Source of the DNA: Komagataeibacter rhaeticus
GTDB lineage: Bacteria; Pseudomonadota; Alphaproteobacteria; Acetobacterales; Acetobacteraceae
Assembly (NCBI RefSeq): GCF_003207855.1
Contig: NZ_NKTZ01000003.1
Span: forward strand, 248,001-312,000
Reading direction: 5' to 3'
Length of the DNA: 64,000 bases
A model generated the notes under the pieces. It saw nothing but the letters and a program-made list of their open reading frames with translations. It made no database searches and was not told the origin of the DNA. A program made the position numbers and the translations under genes. Positions 38,275 through 48,100 of this stretch are shown piece after piece. The stretch's first letter is position 1; each line of letters starts with the position of its first letter.

Positions 38275-38991
38275 ATGATGGCCCGTCTTTACACCGATAT
38301 TTTCGATCTGGCGGCGGACATACGCGGCGCGCCGGACCATCAGGCGCTGGCCGAGGCATTTGGCGCGCTGGTCTCCCGGCTTGGCCCCCATGCCTACAGC
38401 ATGGGCACGATCCATAAAACCGACCCCGTCCAGCGCCACCTGATTGCCACCACATATCCGGACCACTGGATGGCGCATTACGTGGCGCGCAACTACCACC
38501 ATATCGACCCGGTCATCGATCCCCTGCGCCATGGGCTGCATCCCTATGACTGGAAGGACATCCATATCGAAAACAGGCGGCAGGACACCATGCTGCGTGA
38601 ATTCGGGGAAATGGGTTTCAGAAGCGGCCATGCCGTGCCCCTTGCCCTTGCGCCCGGCACATTGCTGCTGGTCAGCATTGCATCATACGACCCGCATATC
38701 GACACCCGCCAGCAGATGGCCATCCAGCTTGCCGCCAGCCAGTTCCATTACCGCTACCACCAGCTTGGCCGGAAGCATGCGGGCATCACGGGGACAGGGC
38801 TGACCCGCCGGGAACGCGAATGCCTGACATGGGTGGCGCAGGGAAAGGACACGGCGGATATCGGGCATATCCTTGCCCTGAGTGACAACACCATCAAATT
38901 CCATCTCAAGAACGCATTGCGCAAGCTGGGCTGCCACAACCGCGTGCAGGCGGCGGTAAAGGCGACCTGCCTGGGGCTGATCCACCCCTGA
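38275..38991 (+). CDS. LuxR-family regulator with autoinducer-binding domain (no LuxI seen)
   Basis: 238 residues, the size of LuxR/TraR proteins. The N-terminal autoinducer domain keeps family landmarks: a Trp/Tyr cluster around YPDHWMAHYVARNYHHIDPV, the DP pair, a further Trp (PYDWKDI), and the Gly in GFRSGHAVPL. The C-terminal GerE helix-turn-helix is LTRRERECLTWVAQGKDTAD then LSDNTIKFHLKNALRKLG. Tandem ATGs at 38275 and 38278 are both possible. No LuxI-type synthase is in the window; GinI/GinR quorum sensing is known in acetic acid bacteria, so this could be a solo or a receptor for a distant synthase. Confidence 0.9.
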   Translation: MMARLYTDIFDLAADIRGAPDHQALAEAFGALVSRLGPHAYSMGTIHKTDPVQRHLIATTYPDHWMAHYVARNYHHIDPVIDPLRHGLHPYDWKDIHIENRRQDTMLREFGEMGFRSGHAVPLALAPGTLLLVSIASYDPHIDTRQQMAIQLAASQFHYRYHQLGRKHAGITGTGLTRRERECLTWVAQGKDTADIGHILALSDNTIKFHLKNALRKLGCHNRVQAAVKATCLGLIHP

Positions 38992-39174
38992 CACCGGGCA
39001 TGGCCCGCATCCCGGACCACACGGGCAAACCCGTACCACCGGCCGCAGGTTGATATAACCGGCGGCAGGGGGAATGATGCACGGCCCCCGCCCCGCAGCC
39101 CGGTGCCACCCGACGTGCCGTTTCCGGCCATGGCAGGCGCGCATGCAGCCATGGCAGAACAGAGTGGAGAATTC

Positions 39175-41046
39175 GTGACACAGGCCACCCCCTCCCCCGT
39201 GCGGCCACCATGGCGGGCACGTCTTGCGAACCGCTTCGGGGTGTATGCCAATGTGCCGCGCATGTTCCGCCAGATATGGCGGTGCAGCCCGGCCCTGACC
39301 CTGGGCGGCATCACCCTGCGGCTGGTGCAGGCGGTCCAGCCCTCGCTGGCATTGTATGTGGGCAAGCTGATTGTTGATGAGGTCATCCATCTGGGCAGCC
39401 AGTCCACGCCGCCCGCCTCACTGCTGGCATGGAGCCTGCATGGCCCGGCCTCCCGGCTGGAAGGCTGGATTGCGCTTGAGTTCATGCTCATCATCCTGTC
39501 CGACCTGACGGCACGCGCCACCACACTGGTCGATGGGCTGCTGAACGAGCGTTACATAAACGATGTCAGCCTCTCGCTTATGGGTCATGCCGCGACACTG
39601 GACCTGCAACAGTTTGAATCCAGCGAACTGCAGGACCTGCTGGAACGCGCGCGCCGCCAGGCCTCGGGCCGCAACAACCTGCTGGTGCAACTGTTCAATA
39701 TTGCCGAGATCGGCCTGACCGCCGTGACCCTGGCCGCAGGCGTCATGGCGTTTGCCCCGTGGATGGTGCTGCTGCTGGTGCTGGCGCTTCTGCCCGCCAC
39801 CGCGGGCGAAGCCCATTTCAATGCCGAAGGCTACCGCCTGCTGCGCGCCCGCACGGCCGAACGGCGTGAAATGGACTATCTGCGCCACATCGGCTCCACC
39901 GCCGAACATGCCAAGGAACTCAGGCTGTTCGGGCTGGGGAGCTTCCTGGTCGGGCGGTTCCGCGCCGCCGCCGCCACGGTCATGGCGCAGAACCGCAGGC
40001 TGGCGCTGCGCCGCTTTGTCTGGAGCGGGGTGTTCGGGGCCATTGGCTCGGTCGCCTATTACGCGGTGTATATCGTGATTGTGTGGGATACGGTGCGGGG
40101 ACGGTTTTCGGTCGGGGACCTGACGTTCCTGTCCGGCTCGTTCCTGCGGCTGCATACCATCCTGTCCAGGCTGCTCATGGCCATTACCCAGACCGCCAGC
40201 CAGGCGCAGTATCTGGATGATTTCTTTGCGTTCCTTGACCTGCGTCCGGCCATTGCCCCGGCCGCCACAACCATCCCCTTTCCCTCCCCCATCCGTCAGG
40301 GCATCCGATTTGAGAAAGTGGGCTTCCGCTATCCCGGCACCGGGCGCTGGGCGCTGCGCAACCTTGACCTGACCATCGGGGCGGGTGAGACCGTAGCACT
40401 TGTAGGGGAGAACGGGGCGGGCAAGACAACCATCGTCAAGCTGCTGACCCGGCTTTATGAACCCGATGAGGGGCGGATCACGGTCGATGGCATATCCCTG
40501 AGCGATATGGACCCCGCGGACCTGCACGCCCATATCGGCGTGATTTTTCAGGATTTTGTCCGCTACAGCCTGACGGCGGCGGAAAACATTGCCGTGGGCC
40601 GGATCGAAGCCCTGTCCGACACCGCGCGGATCAGGGCGGCCGCCCGTGAAGGACTGGCCGATGGCGTGGTGGGCCGCCTGCCCCTGGGCTATGACCAGCC
40701 GCTGGGCAAGCAGCTTGCACGCGGGCGGGAACTGTCGGGGGGTGAGTGGCAGAAGATCGCCATATCGCGTGCCTACATGCGCGATGCCGACCTGCTGATC
40801 CTTGATGAACCGACATCCGCGCTGGATGCGCGGGCGGAAGCCGATGTGTTCGAACGCCTGCGCGCCCTGCGCCATGGCAGGGCGGCACTGGTCATCTCGC
40901 ACCGTTTCTCCACCGTGCGGACTGCCGACCGGATCGTGGTGCTGGAACACGGCCGGGTGCTGGAAACCGGCAGCCACGCGCAGCTTGTGGCCAATGGCGG
41001 GCGCTATGCGGAACTGTTCGCGCTGCAGGCGGCGGGCTACCGCTAG
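39175..41046 (+). CDS. ABC exporter, fused permease and ATPase
   Basis: About 623 residues from GTG 39175, chosen for the GGAG six bases upstream; in-frame ATGs at 39103 and 39151 are alternatives. The first half has about six membrane helices (for example LTLGGITLRLVQAVQPSLALY and MVLLLVLALLPATAG). The ATPase half has Walker A GENGAGKTT, signature RELSGGEWQKIA, Walker B LLILDEPTSALD and the H-loop VISHRFSTV. This is a type IV exporter half-transporter that would work as a dimer. The substrate is unknown. It is not clearly NdvA, despite the glucan synthase 4 kb downstream. Confidence 0.9.
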   Translation: MTQATPSPVRPPWRARLANRFGVYANVPRMFRQIWRCSPALTLGGITLRLVQAVQPSLALYVGKLIVDEVIHLGSQSTPPASLLAWSLHGPASRLEGWIALEFMLIILSDLTARATTLVDGLLNERYINDVSLSLMGHAATLDLQQFESSELQDLLERARRQASGRNNLLVQLFNIAEIGLTAVTLAAGVMAFAPWMVLLLVLALLPATAGEAHFNAEGYRLLRARTAERREMDYLRHIGSTAEHAKELRLFGLGSFLVGRFRAAAATVMAQNRRLALRRFVWSGVFGAIGSVAYYAVYIVIVWDTVRGRFSVGDLTFLSGSFLRLHTILSRLLMAITQTASQAQYLDDFFAFLDLRPAIAPAATTIPFPSPIRQGIRFEKVGFRYPGTGRWALRNLDLTIGAGETVALVGENGAGKTTIVKLLTRLYEPDEGRITVDGISLSDMDPADLHAHIGVIFQDFVRYSLTAAENIAVGRIEALSDTARIRAAAREGLADGVVGRLPLGYDQPLGKQLARGRELSGGEWQKIAISRAYMRDADLLILDEPTSALDARAEADVFERLRALRHGRAALVISHRFSTVRTADRIVVLEHGRVLETGSHAQLVANGGRYAELFALQAAGYR

Positions 41047-41057
41047 CGCCAGACCGC

Positions 41058-41831
41058 CTATTTTGTGGTATAGCCGCCATTGACCAGAATGGTCTGGCCC
41101 GTCATCCACCACCCTTCCGACACGATGAAACGGACATAAGGCGCAATATCGGCGATATCGGTCAGCCCCGTCGTGCTGAAGGGGGAAAGGGCGGCGGCCG
41201 ATTTGTGATAGGCCACGGCGCATGGGTCTTCCTGCCCGTAGAAGAAGGGCGTATCCATCGGGCCGGGGCCAATGGCGTTGACCGAAATGCCACGCGCGCC
41301 ATATTCCTTCGACGCGGCACGGGTAAAGTGCTCCACCGCCGCCTTTGACCCGGCATAGGTGGAATAGAACGGTGTATAGGCCCCCAGCAGCGAGGTCACG
41401 ATCGTAACCAGCTTGCCGTTGTCATTCAGGTGCCTGCCTGCTTCCTTGATGAAGAAATACGCGACACGGGTATTGATGGCGAACATGGCGTCATATTCGG
41501 CCTCGGTCGTCTCCATGATCGGTTTCTTGAGCACCTTACCCACCGTATTGATCGCAATGTCGGGCCGGCCGATCCGGGCCACCACATCGGCAAACAGCCG
41601 CGCCATCGCGCCATCAGCCGTAAGGTTGGCCTGAACGGCCATCGCGTTGACGCCGGCCGCCTTCAGGTCGGCCAGTGTCTTTTCGGCCTCTGGCGCCGTT
41701 GCGTCGCTATTATAGTGGATGGCGATGGCCTTCGCCCCCTGCGCCGCCAGATCACGCGCGATCAGTCCGCCCAGGTTCTTTGCCCCGCCTGCGATCAGAA
41801 CCGTCTTGCCCTTTATGCCATGGTCCGCCAT
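41058..41831 (-). CDS. Short-chain dehydrogenase/reductase
   Basis: 257 residues from MADHGIKGKTVLIAGG, with GGAGG six bases upstream of that ATG. The cofactor glycine motif is a variant, IAGGAKNLGGLIA. The active site is S147 (IVTSLLGAY), Y159 and K163 (YAGSKAAVEHF). The C-terminus ends MTGQTILVNGGYTTK. It reduces or oxidises an unknown alcohol or ketone with NAD(P)H. It is divergent from a LysR gene likely to control it, and 11 bases from the convergent ABC exporter stop. Confidence 0.9.
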   Translation of the reverse strand: MADHGIKGKTVLIAGGAKNLGGLIARDLAAQGAKAIAIHYNSDATAPEAEKTLADLKAAGVNAMAVQANLTADGAMARLFADVVARIGRPDIAINTVGKVLKKPIMETTEAEYDAMFAINTRVAYFFIKEAGRHLNDNGKLVTIVTSLLGAYTPFYSTYAGSKAAVEHFTRAASKEYGARGISVNAIGPGPMDTPFFYGQEDPCAVAYHKSAAALSPFSTTGLTDIADIAPYVRFIVSEGWWMTGQTILVNGGYTTK

Positions 41832-41921
41832 GGGCTGCCTCCATCCCTTGTGTGCAAGCGCATACAACGCTTTTCATGGGGCAAGGTTATCAGGCAGGAT
41901 ATGGATATAAAGCAGCCAGTC

Positions 41922-41938
41922 CTGACAACACCTGTCAG
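41922..41938. promoter_or_regulatory. Candidate LysR operator in the SDR/LysR divergent gap
   Basis: Perfect inverted repeat CTGACA/TGTCAG separated by ACACC, lying between the SDR start (41831) and the LysR start (41977). It is the size and shape of a LysR recognition site. Position and symmetry are the only support. Confidence 0.4.
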
Positions 41939-41976
41939 AAATAACGAACAGACCCATAGTGCCGTACGGAGTGACC

Positions 41977-42876
41977 GTGGACCGTATCGACCTGTTCCGC
42001 ATCTTTGCCCGCGTGGTGGAAAGCGCAAGCTTTACCCGTGCGGCGGATACGCTCAAGATGCCACGCTCCTCCGTTTCCGCCGCCATACAGGAACTGGAGA
42101 ACCGGCTGGGCACGCGCCTGCTGGCACGCACCACCCGCTCCGTCGCGCCCACGCCCGATGGCACGGCCTTCTACGGGCACTGCCTGCGCCTGATTGCCGA
42201 CATGGAAGAAGCCGAGGGACTGTTCCGCCCGGATGCCGCAGGCCCGCGCGGCCTGCTGCGCGTGAACATGCCCGGCCGGATCGGCCGCCTGCTGGTTGCC
42301 CCCGCCCTGCCCGCCTTCCTGCGGCGCTACCCTGAAATCGATATTGAACTGGGGGTCACCGACCGTGTGGTCAACCTGGTGGAGGATGGCATTGACTGCG
42401 TGCTGCGTGTCGGCCCGCTGGGGGATTCCGGCCTGATCGCGCGCCAGATGGGTGAACTGGCGCTGGTCAATGTGGCAAGTCCCGCCTATCTCGCCCGCCG
42501 GGGCACGCCGCACCACCCCGCCGACCTGGACGGGCACGAGGCCGTGCGCTACGCCGCCCCCACCACCGGCCGGGTAGAGGACTGGGAATGGATGGAAGAC
42601 GGCACGCTGCATACCCGCGCCCTGCCCGGCCGGGTAAGCGTGAACAGTGCTGAAACGCTGGTGGCCTGCTGTCTGGCCGGCCTTGGACTGATACAGGTGC
42701 CCGCCTATGACGTGCGCCACCACATCGCGGCGGGCGAACTGGTGGATGTCATGCCCCGCTGGCGACCCGAACCGATGCCCATGGCGCTGCTCTACCCGCA
42801 CCGCAAGCACCTGTCGCGCCGCCTGCAGGTCTTTGCCGACTGGCTGGAGCAGGTGATGCGGGCGGCCGTGGCTTAG
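41977..42876 (+). CDS. LysR-family regulator divergent from SDR
   Basis: 299 residues from GTG 41977, chosen because GGAG lies just upstream and translation then begins VDRIDLFRIFARVVESASF as in CrgA/AaeR-type LysR proteins; GTGs at 41959 and 41971 are also in frame. The helix-turn-helix is TRAADTLKMPRSSVSAAIQELE. The effector domain includes GLLRVNMPGRIGRLLVAP. Probable target is the divergent SDR gene. Its stop is only 2 bases from the convergent antiporter stop, with no room for a separate terminator. Confidence 0.88.
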   Translation: MDRIDLFRIFARVVESASFTRAADTLKMPRSSVSAAIQELENRLGTRLLARTTRSVAPTPDGTAFYGHCLRLIADMEEAEGLFRPDAAGPRGLLRVNMPGRIGRLLVAPALPAFLRRYPEIDIELGVTDRVVNLVEDGIDCVLRVGPLGDSGLIARQMGELALVNVASPAYLARRGTPHHPADLDGHEAVRYAAPTTGRVEDWEWMEDGTLHTRALPGRVSVNSAETLVACCLAGLGLIQVPAYDVRHHIAAGELVDVMPRWRPEPMPMALLYPHRKHLSRRLQVFADWLEQVMRAAVA

Positions 42877-42878
42877 GG

Positions 42879-44468
42879 TCAGATCAGGCCGCCTTCGGCT
42901 GTCATCTGCTGCAGGTCCAGTTCGTGCTCGAGCTGGTGCAGCACGGCATCATGAATTTCACCACCACGATGCAGGCGCAGCAGTTCGGCCCGGCCGGCCT
43001 GTATGGTGGCCAGCAGGGCGTGGTAATGCGCATCCCGCCTGCCCTGCAGCGCCTGCTGTTCATGACTGAAACGTTCGGCCAGTTCCGCGCGGTAGGCATA
43101 CTGTTCAAGCAGGCGGCCATGCACAAGCTGCCCCTGCGCATCATAGGCCTGCTGGCGCATTGCCTGTTCCTGCGCATGCGCGATCAGCGCGCGTGCCTGC
43201 GATACGGACAGGTGGTGATGCTGCCCGCGTCCCTGCCCGCCATCCCCCCCCACCATGTGAATGACCCAGCCAATGGTGGTGCCCTGCCCCAGTACGGTGA
43301 CCAGAATGACAACAAAGGTCACGATCTGCATGACATCGCGCTCCGGCATGGTGGCGGGCAGCGCCAGCACGATGGCAAGGCTGACCACGCCACGCATCCC
43401 GCACCATCCCATTATGGTGACAAAGGTCAGGAATTCCCGCCAGTCCGGCCGCTCCCGGGGCGGCAGCCAGGCCACGCGCAGCCCCTCGGTCAGGATCATC
43501 CACACAAAGCGCGAGACCAGAACGGCGGCCACAATGCCCGCCACGGGACGGACCACATCCTGCGCCACCCAGGCCGTGCCCATATGGCGCAGCACGATCG
43601 CATGCAGCGACAGGCCGATCAGGACGAAGACAAGGGATTCCAGCACGAATACCAGCACCTCCCACACCGCCGCCCAGCGCAGGCGCTCATCGGCACTGAA
43701 AACGTCATGCTGCCGCCACCCCAGCACCAGCCCCGCCACCACCGTGGTGATTACCCCCGATGCCCCCACCATCTCGCCACCAATATAGGCAACCCATGGC
43801 AGCAGCAGCGTCATGGTAATGCTGAGTATGCGGTCCTGCACGCGCCCCAGCAGCCTGATCCACAGCCAGCCCAGCCCGCCCCCCACCACCAGCCCGCCCA
43901 GCGCCAGCAGCACGAATGTCATGCCCGCATGGACCGGACTGAACGCCCCGGTCAGTACCGCAAGCCCGGCAAAGCGGTAGATCACAAGGCTTGCCGCGTC
44001 ATCGAGCAGGCTTTCCCCCTCCAGCAGGGTGGTGATCCGCTCGGGCAGGTGAACATGCTTGAGCACGGCCTTGGCCGCCACGGCGTCGGGCGGGGCCACG
44101 ATCGCCCCCAGCACAAGGCACCCCGCCCATGGCAGGGCGGGAATGAACCAGTGCGCGACAGCACCGACGGCAAAGGTGGTGAAGGCAACCCCCCCCACCG
44201 CAAGCTGCAATATCCCCCCCAGATGCGCACGAAACGCATGCCATACGGAAAAATAGGCCCCCGCCAGCAGAAGTGGCGGCAGGAACACGATCAGCACCAG
44301 ATCAGGGTCGATGCCAATCACGGGCACGCCGGGCACAAGGGCAATCCCGATGCCCCCCAGCACAAGGGCGGCGGCCGGGGGCAGGCGGAGCCTGCGCGCG
44401 GCCAGTTCCAGCCCCACGATCAGGACAATCAGCAGCAGGATGAACTCAAAGCGCCCTACATTGGACAT
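42879..44468 (-). CDS. Na+/H+ antiporter, CPA1/NhaP type
   Basis: 529 residues. The first 400 hold about twelve membrane helices, starting FEFILLLIVLIVGLELAARR, with the ion-binding region LGAIVAPPDAVAAKAVL and GESLLDDAASLVIYR typical of CPA1 exchangers, and GMRGVVSLAIVLALP later. A hydrophilic, His/Gln/Glu-rich C-terminal tail (about 425-529) is probably cytoplasmic and regulatory. It exchanges Na+ or K+ for H+, relevant to pH homeostasis in an acid producer. The start MSNVGRFEFILL was chosen over longer in-frame readings. Confidence 0.92.
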   Translation of the reverse strand: MSNVGRFEFILLLIVLIVGLELAARRLRLPPAAALVLGGIGIALVPGVPVIGIDPDLVLIVFLPPLLLAGAYFSVWHAFRAHLGGILQLAVGGVAFTTFAVGAVAHWFIPALPWAGCLVLGAIVAPPDAVAAKAVLKHVHLPERITTLLEGESLLDDAASLVIYRFAGLAVLTGAFSPVHAGMTFVLLALGGLVVGGGLGWLWIRLLGRVQDRILSITMTLLLPWVAYIGGEMVGASGVITTVVAGLVLGWRQHDVFSADERLRWAAVWEVLVFVLESLVFVLIGLSLHAIVLRHMGTAWVAQDVVRPVAGIVAAVLVSRFVWMILTEGLRVAWLPPRERPDWREFLTFVTIMGWCGMRGVVSLAIVLALPATMPERDVMQIVTFVVILVTVLGQGTTIGWVIHMVGGDGGQGRGQHHHLSVSQARALIAHAQEQAMRQQAYDAQGQLVHGRLLEQYAYRAELAERFSHEQQALQGRRDAHYHALLATIQAGRAELLRLHRGGEIHDAVLHQLEHELDLQQMTAEGGLI

Positions 44469-44840
44469 GCGGACCCGACCCGTCACACGGCCCGGCATGC
44501 GCGCCCGGCCTGTCGGAACCAACGCATCACGGGCGGGTACGGTGGCACAAAGGCGGGCGGGCCTTCCCCTGTCATCGGAAAGGCGGCCCGCGGGCTGCCG
44601 CCCGCAGCTATGCTGCACCACCCCGGCATTATCCATGCCACAATATTGCCATACGGAAGTATTTGGCGAATATTTATAACTGACACATAAAATACATGCG
44701 GATGCCAGTGCAACGGGTCCGATGCACCCGCGTTCATGCTGGACTGGCGGCAATACGTTCCCATGCGTGGGACTGTCATGCCCCCTGCCCGAAATATCAT
44801 CCACACCGTTCCCACATTTCCCCGACAAGGAGAACAGAGG
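44469..44840. other. Intergenic region, antiporter/small Pro-rich gene
   Basis: 372 bases between the antiporter start and the small plus-strand gene at 44841. The middle (about 44635-44700) is AT-rich and may contain promoters in both directions. No repeat or further gene is supported. Confidence 0.45.
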
Positions 44841-45053
44841 ATGGGTGCACCCACAAAACCGGCCATGACCGGACAGCACACGCCACACCACGCCCGGCCC
44901 GTTCCCGCCACGGACACGCAGGCACCCGGCGCGGTGGCCACCCCACCGGCCATGGCACGCGCCCCGCAACCGGCGGACAGGGCGGGGTCCGGCCTGCTGG
45001 GCAGGCTCCTGCCCGCGTCACCACCGCCACGAACAAGCCTGTTCCGCAAATAG
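44841..45053 (+). CDS. Small Pro/Ala/Thr-rich protein, unknown function
   Basis: 70 residues starting MGAPTKPAMTGQH and ending PRTSLFRK. It is rich in Pro, Ala and Thr with scattered His and Arg, with no signal peptide or membrane helix, so probably disordered. The ATG is preceded by AAGGAGAACAGAGG, a strong ribosome-binding site, the main reason to accept it. It ends 54 bases before the glucan synthase start and may be co-transcribed with it. I do not recognise a family. Confidence 0.5.
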   Translation: MGAPTKPAMTGQHTPHHARPVPATDTQAPGAVATPPAMARAPQPADRAGSGLLGRLLPASPPPRTSLFRK

Positions 45054-45107
45054 GAACCACACCGGAAAACGCGCCCGGCCCCTGCGCGCATGCCACTGGA
45101 GCCTGAA

Positions 45108-48100
45108 ATGGACGGGACGACCGCACCCCCTTCGCAGCCCGGCCGTGCCTTCACGTCCTCATGGCCATCGTGGCTGGCACGGCTGGCCGGCCGTGCCCAC
45201 CGCATGCCGTGGGAAAACGACGCCACCCCCCTGCGCTGCGAGATATTCGGCCCCGAACGGCTTGAAGCCCATGCCAGAAGCCTGGCGGCCGCCCAGACCA
45301 TCAGCCCCCGGCCCGGTGGATATGGCCACCCCCTGTCGCGGCGCCTGACGGAAAACGGGGCCTTCCTGCGCGCGGCCGACATACGGATAGCCGACGCCAT
45401 ACAGGCCGGAAAGCAGCTGACCCCCGCCGCCCAGTGGCTGGCGGACAATTACGCGCTGGTGGACATGCAGATCCGCGAGACCGGCCTTGACCTGCCGCCG
45501 GGCTATTACGCGCGCCTGCCCAAACTGGCGACAGGCCCCTTTGCCGGGCTACCCAGGGTGTTCGGGGTGGCATGGGCGCTGGTGGCGCATACCGACAGCA
45601 GCTTCCAGCCCGATACGCTATGCAGCTTCCTGCTGGCCTATCAAAGCGTTACCCCGCTGACCATCGGGGAATTATGGGCGGTCCCCATCACGCTGCGCAT
45701 CGTGCTGATCGAGAACCTGCGCCGCGTGGTGGCCGCCATAATGGACAACAACACCAGCAGGCGTGAGGCCGATACACTGGCCGACCGGCTGGATGCCTAC
45801 CGCAGGGGCACGCCGGCCGCCCTGTCGGGCTTTCTGGCCATGATTGACCCCCGCATCCTGACCTGTGCGTTCACCGCGCAGCTTGCCCACCGCTCCCGCG
45901 GGCTGGACCCGGAAAAGGACCCCGCCCTTGTCTGGCTGGAACAGCGCCTGGCCGACCGGGGCACAACGGTGGAAGACGCGGTGCGCGACGACCTGCATGA
46001 ACAGGGTGCCTTCAACGCCACCATCCGCAACATCATCACCAGCCTGCGGCTGATCGCGGGCCTTGACTGGACGGAAGCCTTTGACCGCGTGTGCCTGGTC
46101 AACCGGCTTTTCGCCCCCTATGACAGTTTTACCCAGGCCGATTTCGCCAGCCGCGACCTGTATCGCAAGGCCGTGGAGGAACTGGCGCGGGGCAGCGCGC
46201 TGGACGAGATGGACATCGCCGCCCGTGCGGTGGACATGGCGCGGGCGGCACAGGCCGGGGAAGCAGCGGACCCGCGCCGGGCCGATCCCGGTTATTACCT
46301 GCTCATGGCGGGACGGCCCGCGCTGGAAGCCGCCATCCACTTCCGCCCCACCCTGCGCCACAGTCTGGTCCGGCGCTTCTGCCGGCAGGGGATCATGGCC
46401 TACAGCATGGTCGTGACGGGGCTGACGCTGGCGTTCATGGCCATTCCGCTCTGGCTTGCCCATTACGGCGGCACCGGGGCGGCATGGCTGCTACCGGCGG
46501 TGGCGTTCATCCCGGTATCGGAAGCAGCCGTTGCCTGCGTGAACCGTCTGGCGCTGGAAATGCTCCATGCCACAAGCCTGCCGGGGCTGGAGTTCCGCTC
46601 CGGCATTCCGTCCCATCTGCGGAGCATGGTGGTGATACCCGCCCTGCTGGTTACAAAAGAAACGGTGGCCGAACTGCTGGCTCGCATTGAGGTCCATTAC
46701 CTGGCCACACGCGACATATCCGTCTGTTTCGCGCTTCTGACCGACTGGACCGACCATGACAGCCCCCACGCCCCCGCACAGGCCATGCGCTTCCATCTGC
46801 TCCACCGCAGGCGGGTATGGAGCCAGAGCGAAGGGGTATGGATGGGCTGGGAACGCAAACGCGGTAAGCTGCACGAACTCAACCGCCTGCTGCGCGGCGC
46901 GACCGACACGACTTTCATCCCCCCTGCCCACGGACTGCCAGCGGACGTGAAATACGTCATCACGCTTGATGCCGACACGCGCCTGCCACTGGAAACGGTC
47001 CGGCGCCTGATCGGCAAGATCGCCCATCCGCTGAACGCCGCGCGTTTCGATCCGGCATCGGGACGGGTGTGCGAAGGCTACGCCATCCTCCAGCCCCGGG
47101 TCACGCCCTCGCTGCCGGTGGGGCACGAAAGCACGCTGTTCCAGCGCATATTCGCCTCCGCCAGCGGCATAGACGCCTATTCCGCCGCCGTGTCCGACCT
47201 GTATCAGGACATGTTTGGCGAAGGGTCGTACGCAGGCAAGGGCATATACGACATCGACGCCTTCGAGGCCGCGCTGGCAGGTCGCGTGCCGGAGGCCACA
47301 CTGCTCAGCCATGACCTGTTCGAAGGGATATTTGCCCGTGCGGGACTGGTAAGCGATGTGGAGGTGGTGGAAGAATTCCCGACCGACTATCTGGTGGCGG
47401 CCCAGCGGCTGCACCGCTGGACGCGCGGGGACTGGCAGCTCCTGCCCTGGATCACCGCCGGGCCGTCGCATCGGCATGCGCATGGATGGATTTCGGGCAT
47501 TGCCCGGTGGAAGATGCTCGACAACCTGCGGCGCACGCTGTGCACCCCGCTCGTGCTGCTTGCCCTTGTGTCCAGCTGGTTCCTGCCGTTCCATGCCGCC
47601 CTTGTCTGGACGGGGTTCATACTGGCGGCCGTTGCCCTGCCCGCCTTCCTGCCCGTGCTGCCCGCACTGGTGCCCCGGCAGGAATGGATCACGCTGCGCA
47701 GTTACCTGAGCGTCCTGGGCCACGCCAGCGCCGAGGCGGCGGTGATGACCTTCCTCAACATCACCTTCCTCGCCCATCTGTCCTTTCTCATGACGGATGC
47801 GATCCTGCGCACGCTGGGGCGTGTGTACATGACCCGCCGCCACATGCTGCAATGGGTGCCCGCGGCCCAGATTGCGGGGCTGCTGCGTTCGGGGCTTGCC
47901 GGGTATTACGGACGCATGGCCCCCGCCACCATGCTGGCCGGGCTGATCGTGCCGGCCGTTGCCCTGTGGGCGGCGTGGAGCCTGTTCCTGGCCGTGCCGT
48001 TCGCCGCGCTGTGGTGCCTTTCCCCCGCCATTGCCATGTGGGCCAGCCGCACGCCGGTCATTGCCGCGCGCACGCGCCCCTCGCGCACCGACATCCGCAC

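Noticed and set aside
39175-41046. ABC exporter considered as the NdvA glucan exporter
   Set aside because: Its sequence does not show the character I associate with NdvA, and four genes separate it from ndvB. Functional linkage is not supported.
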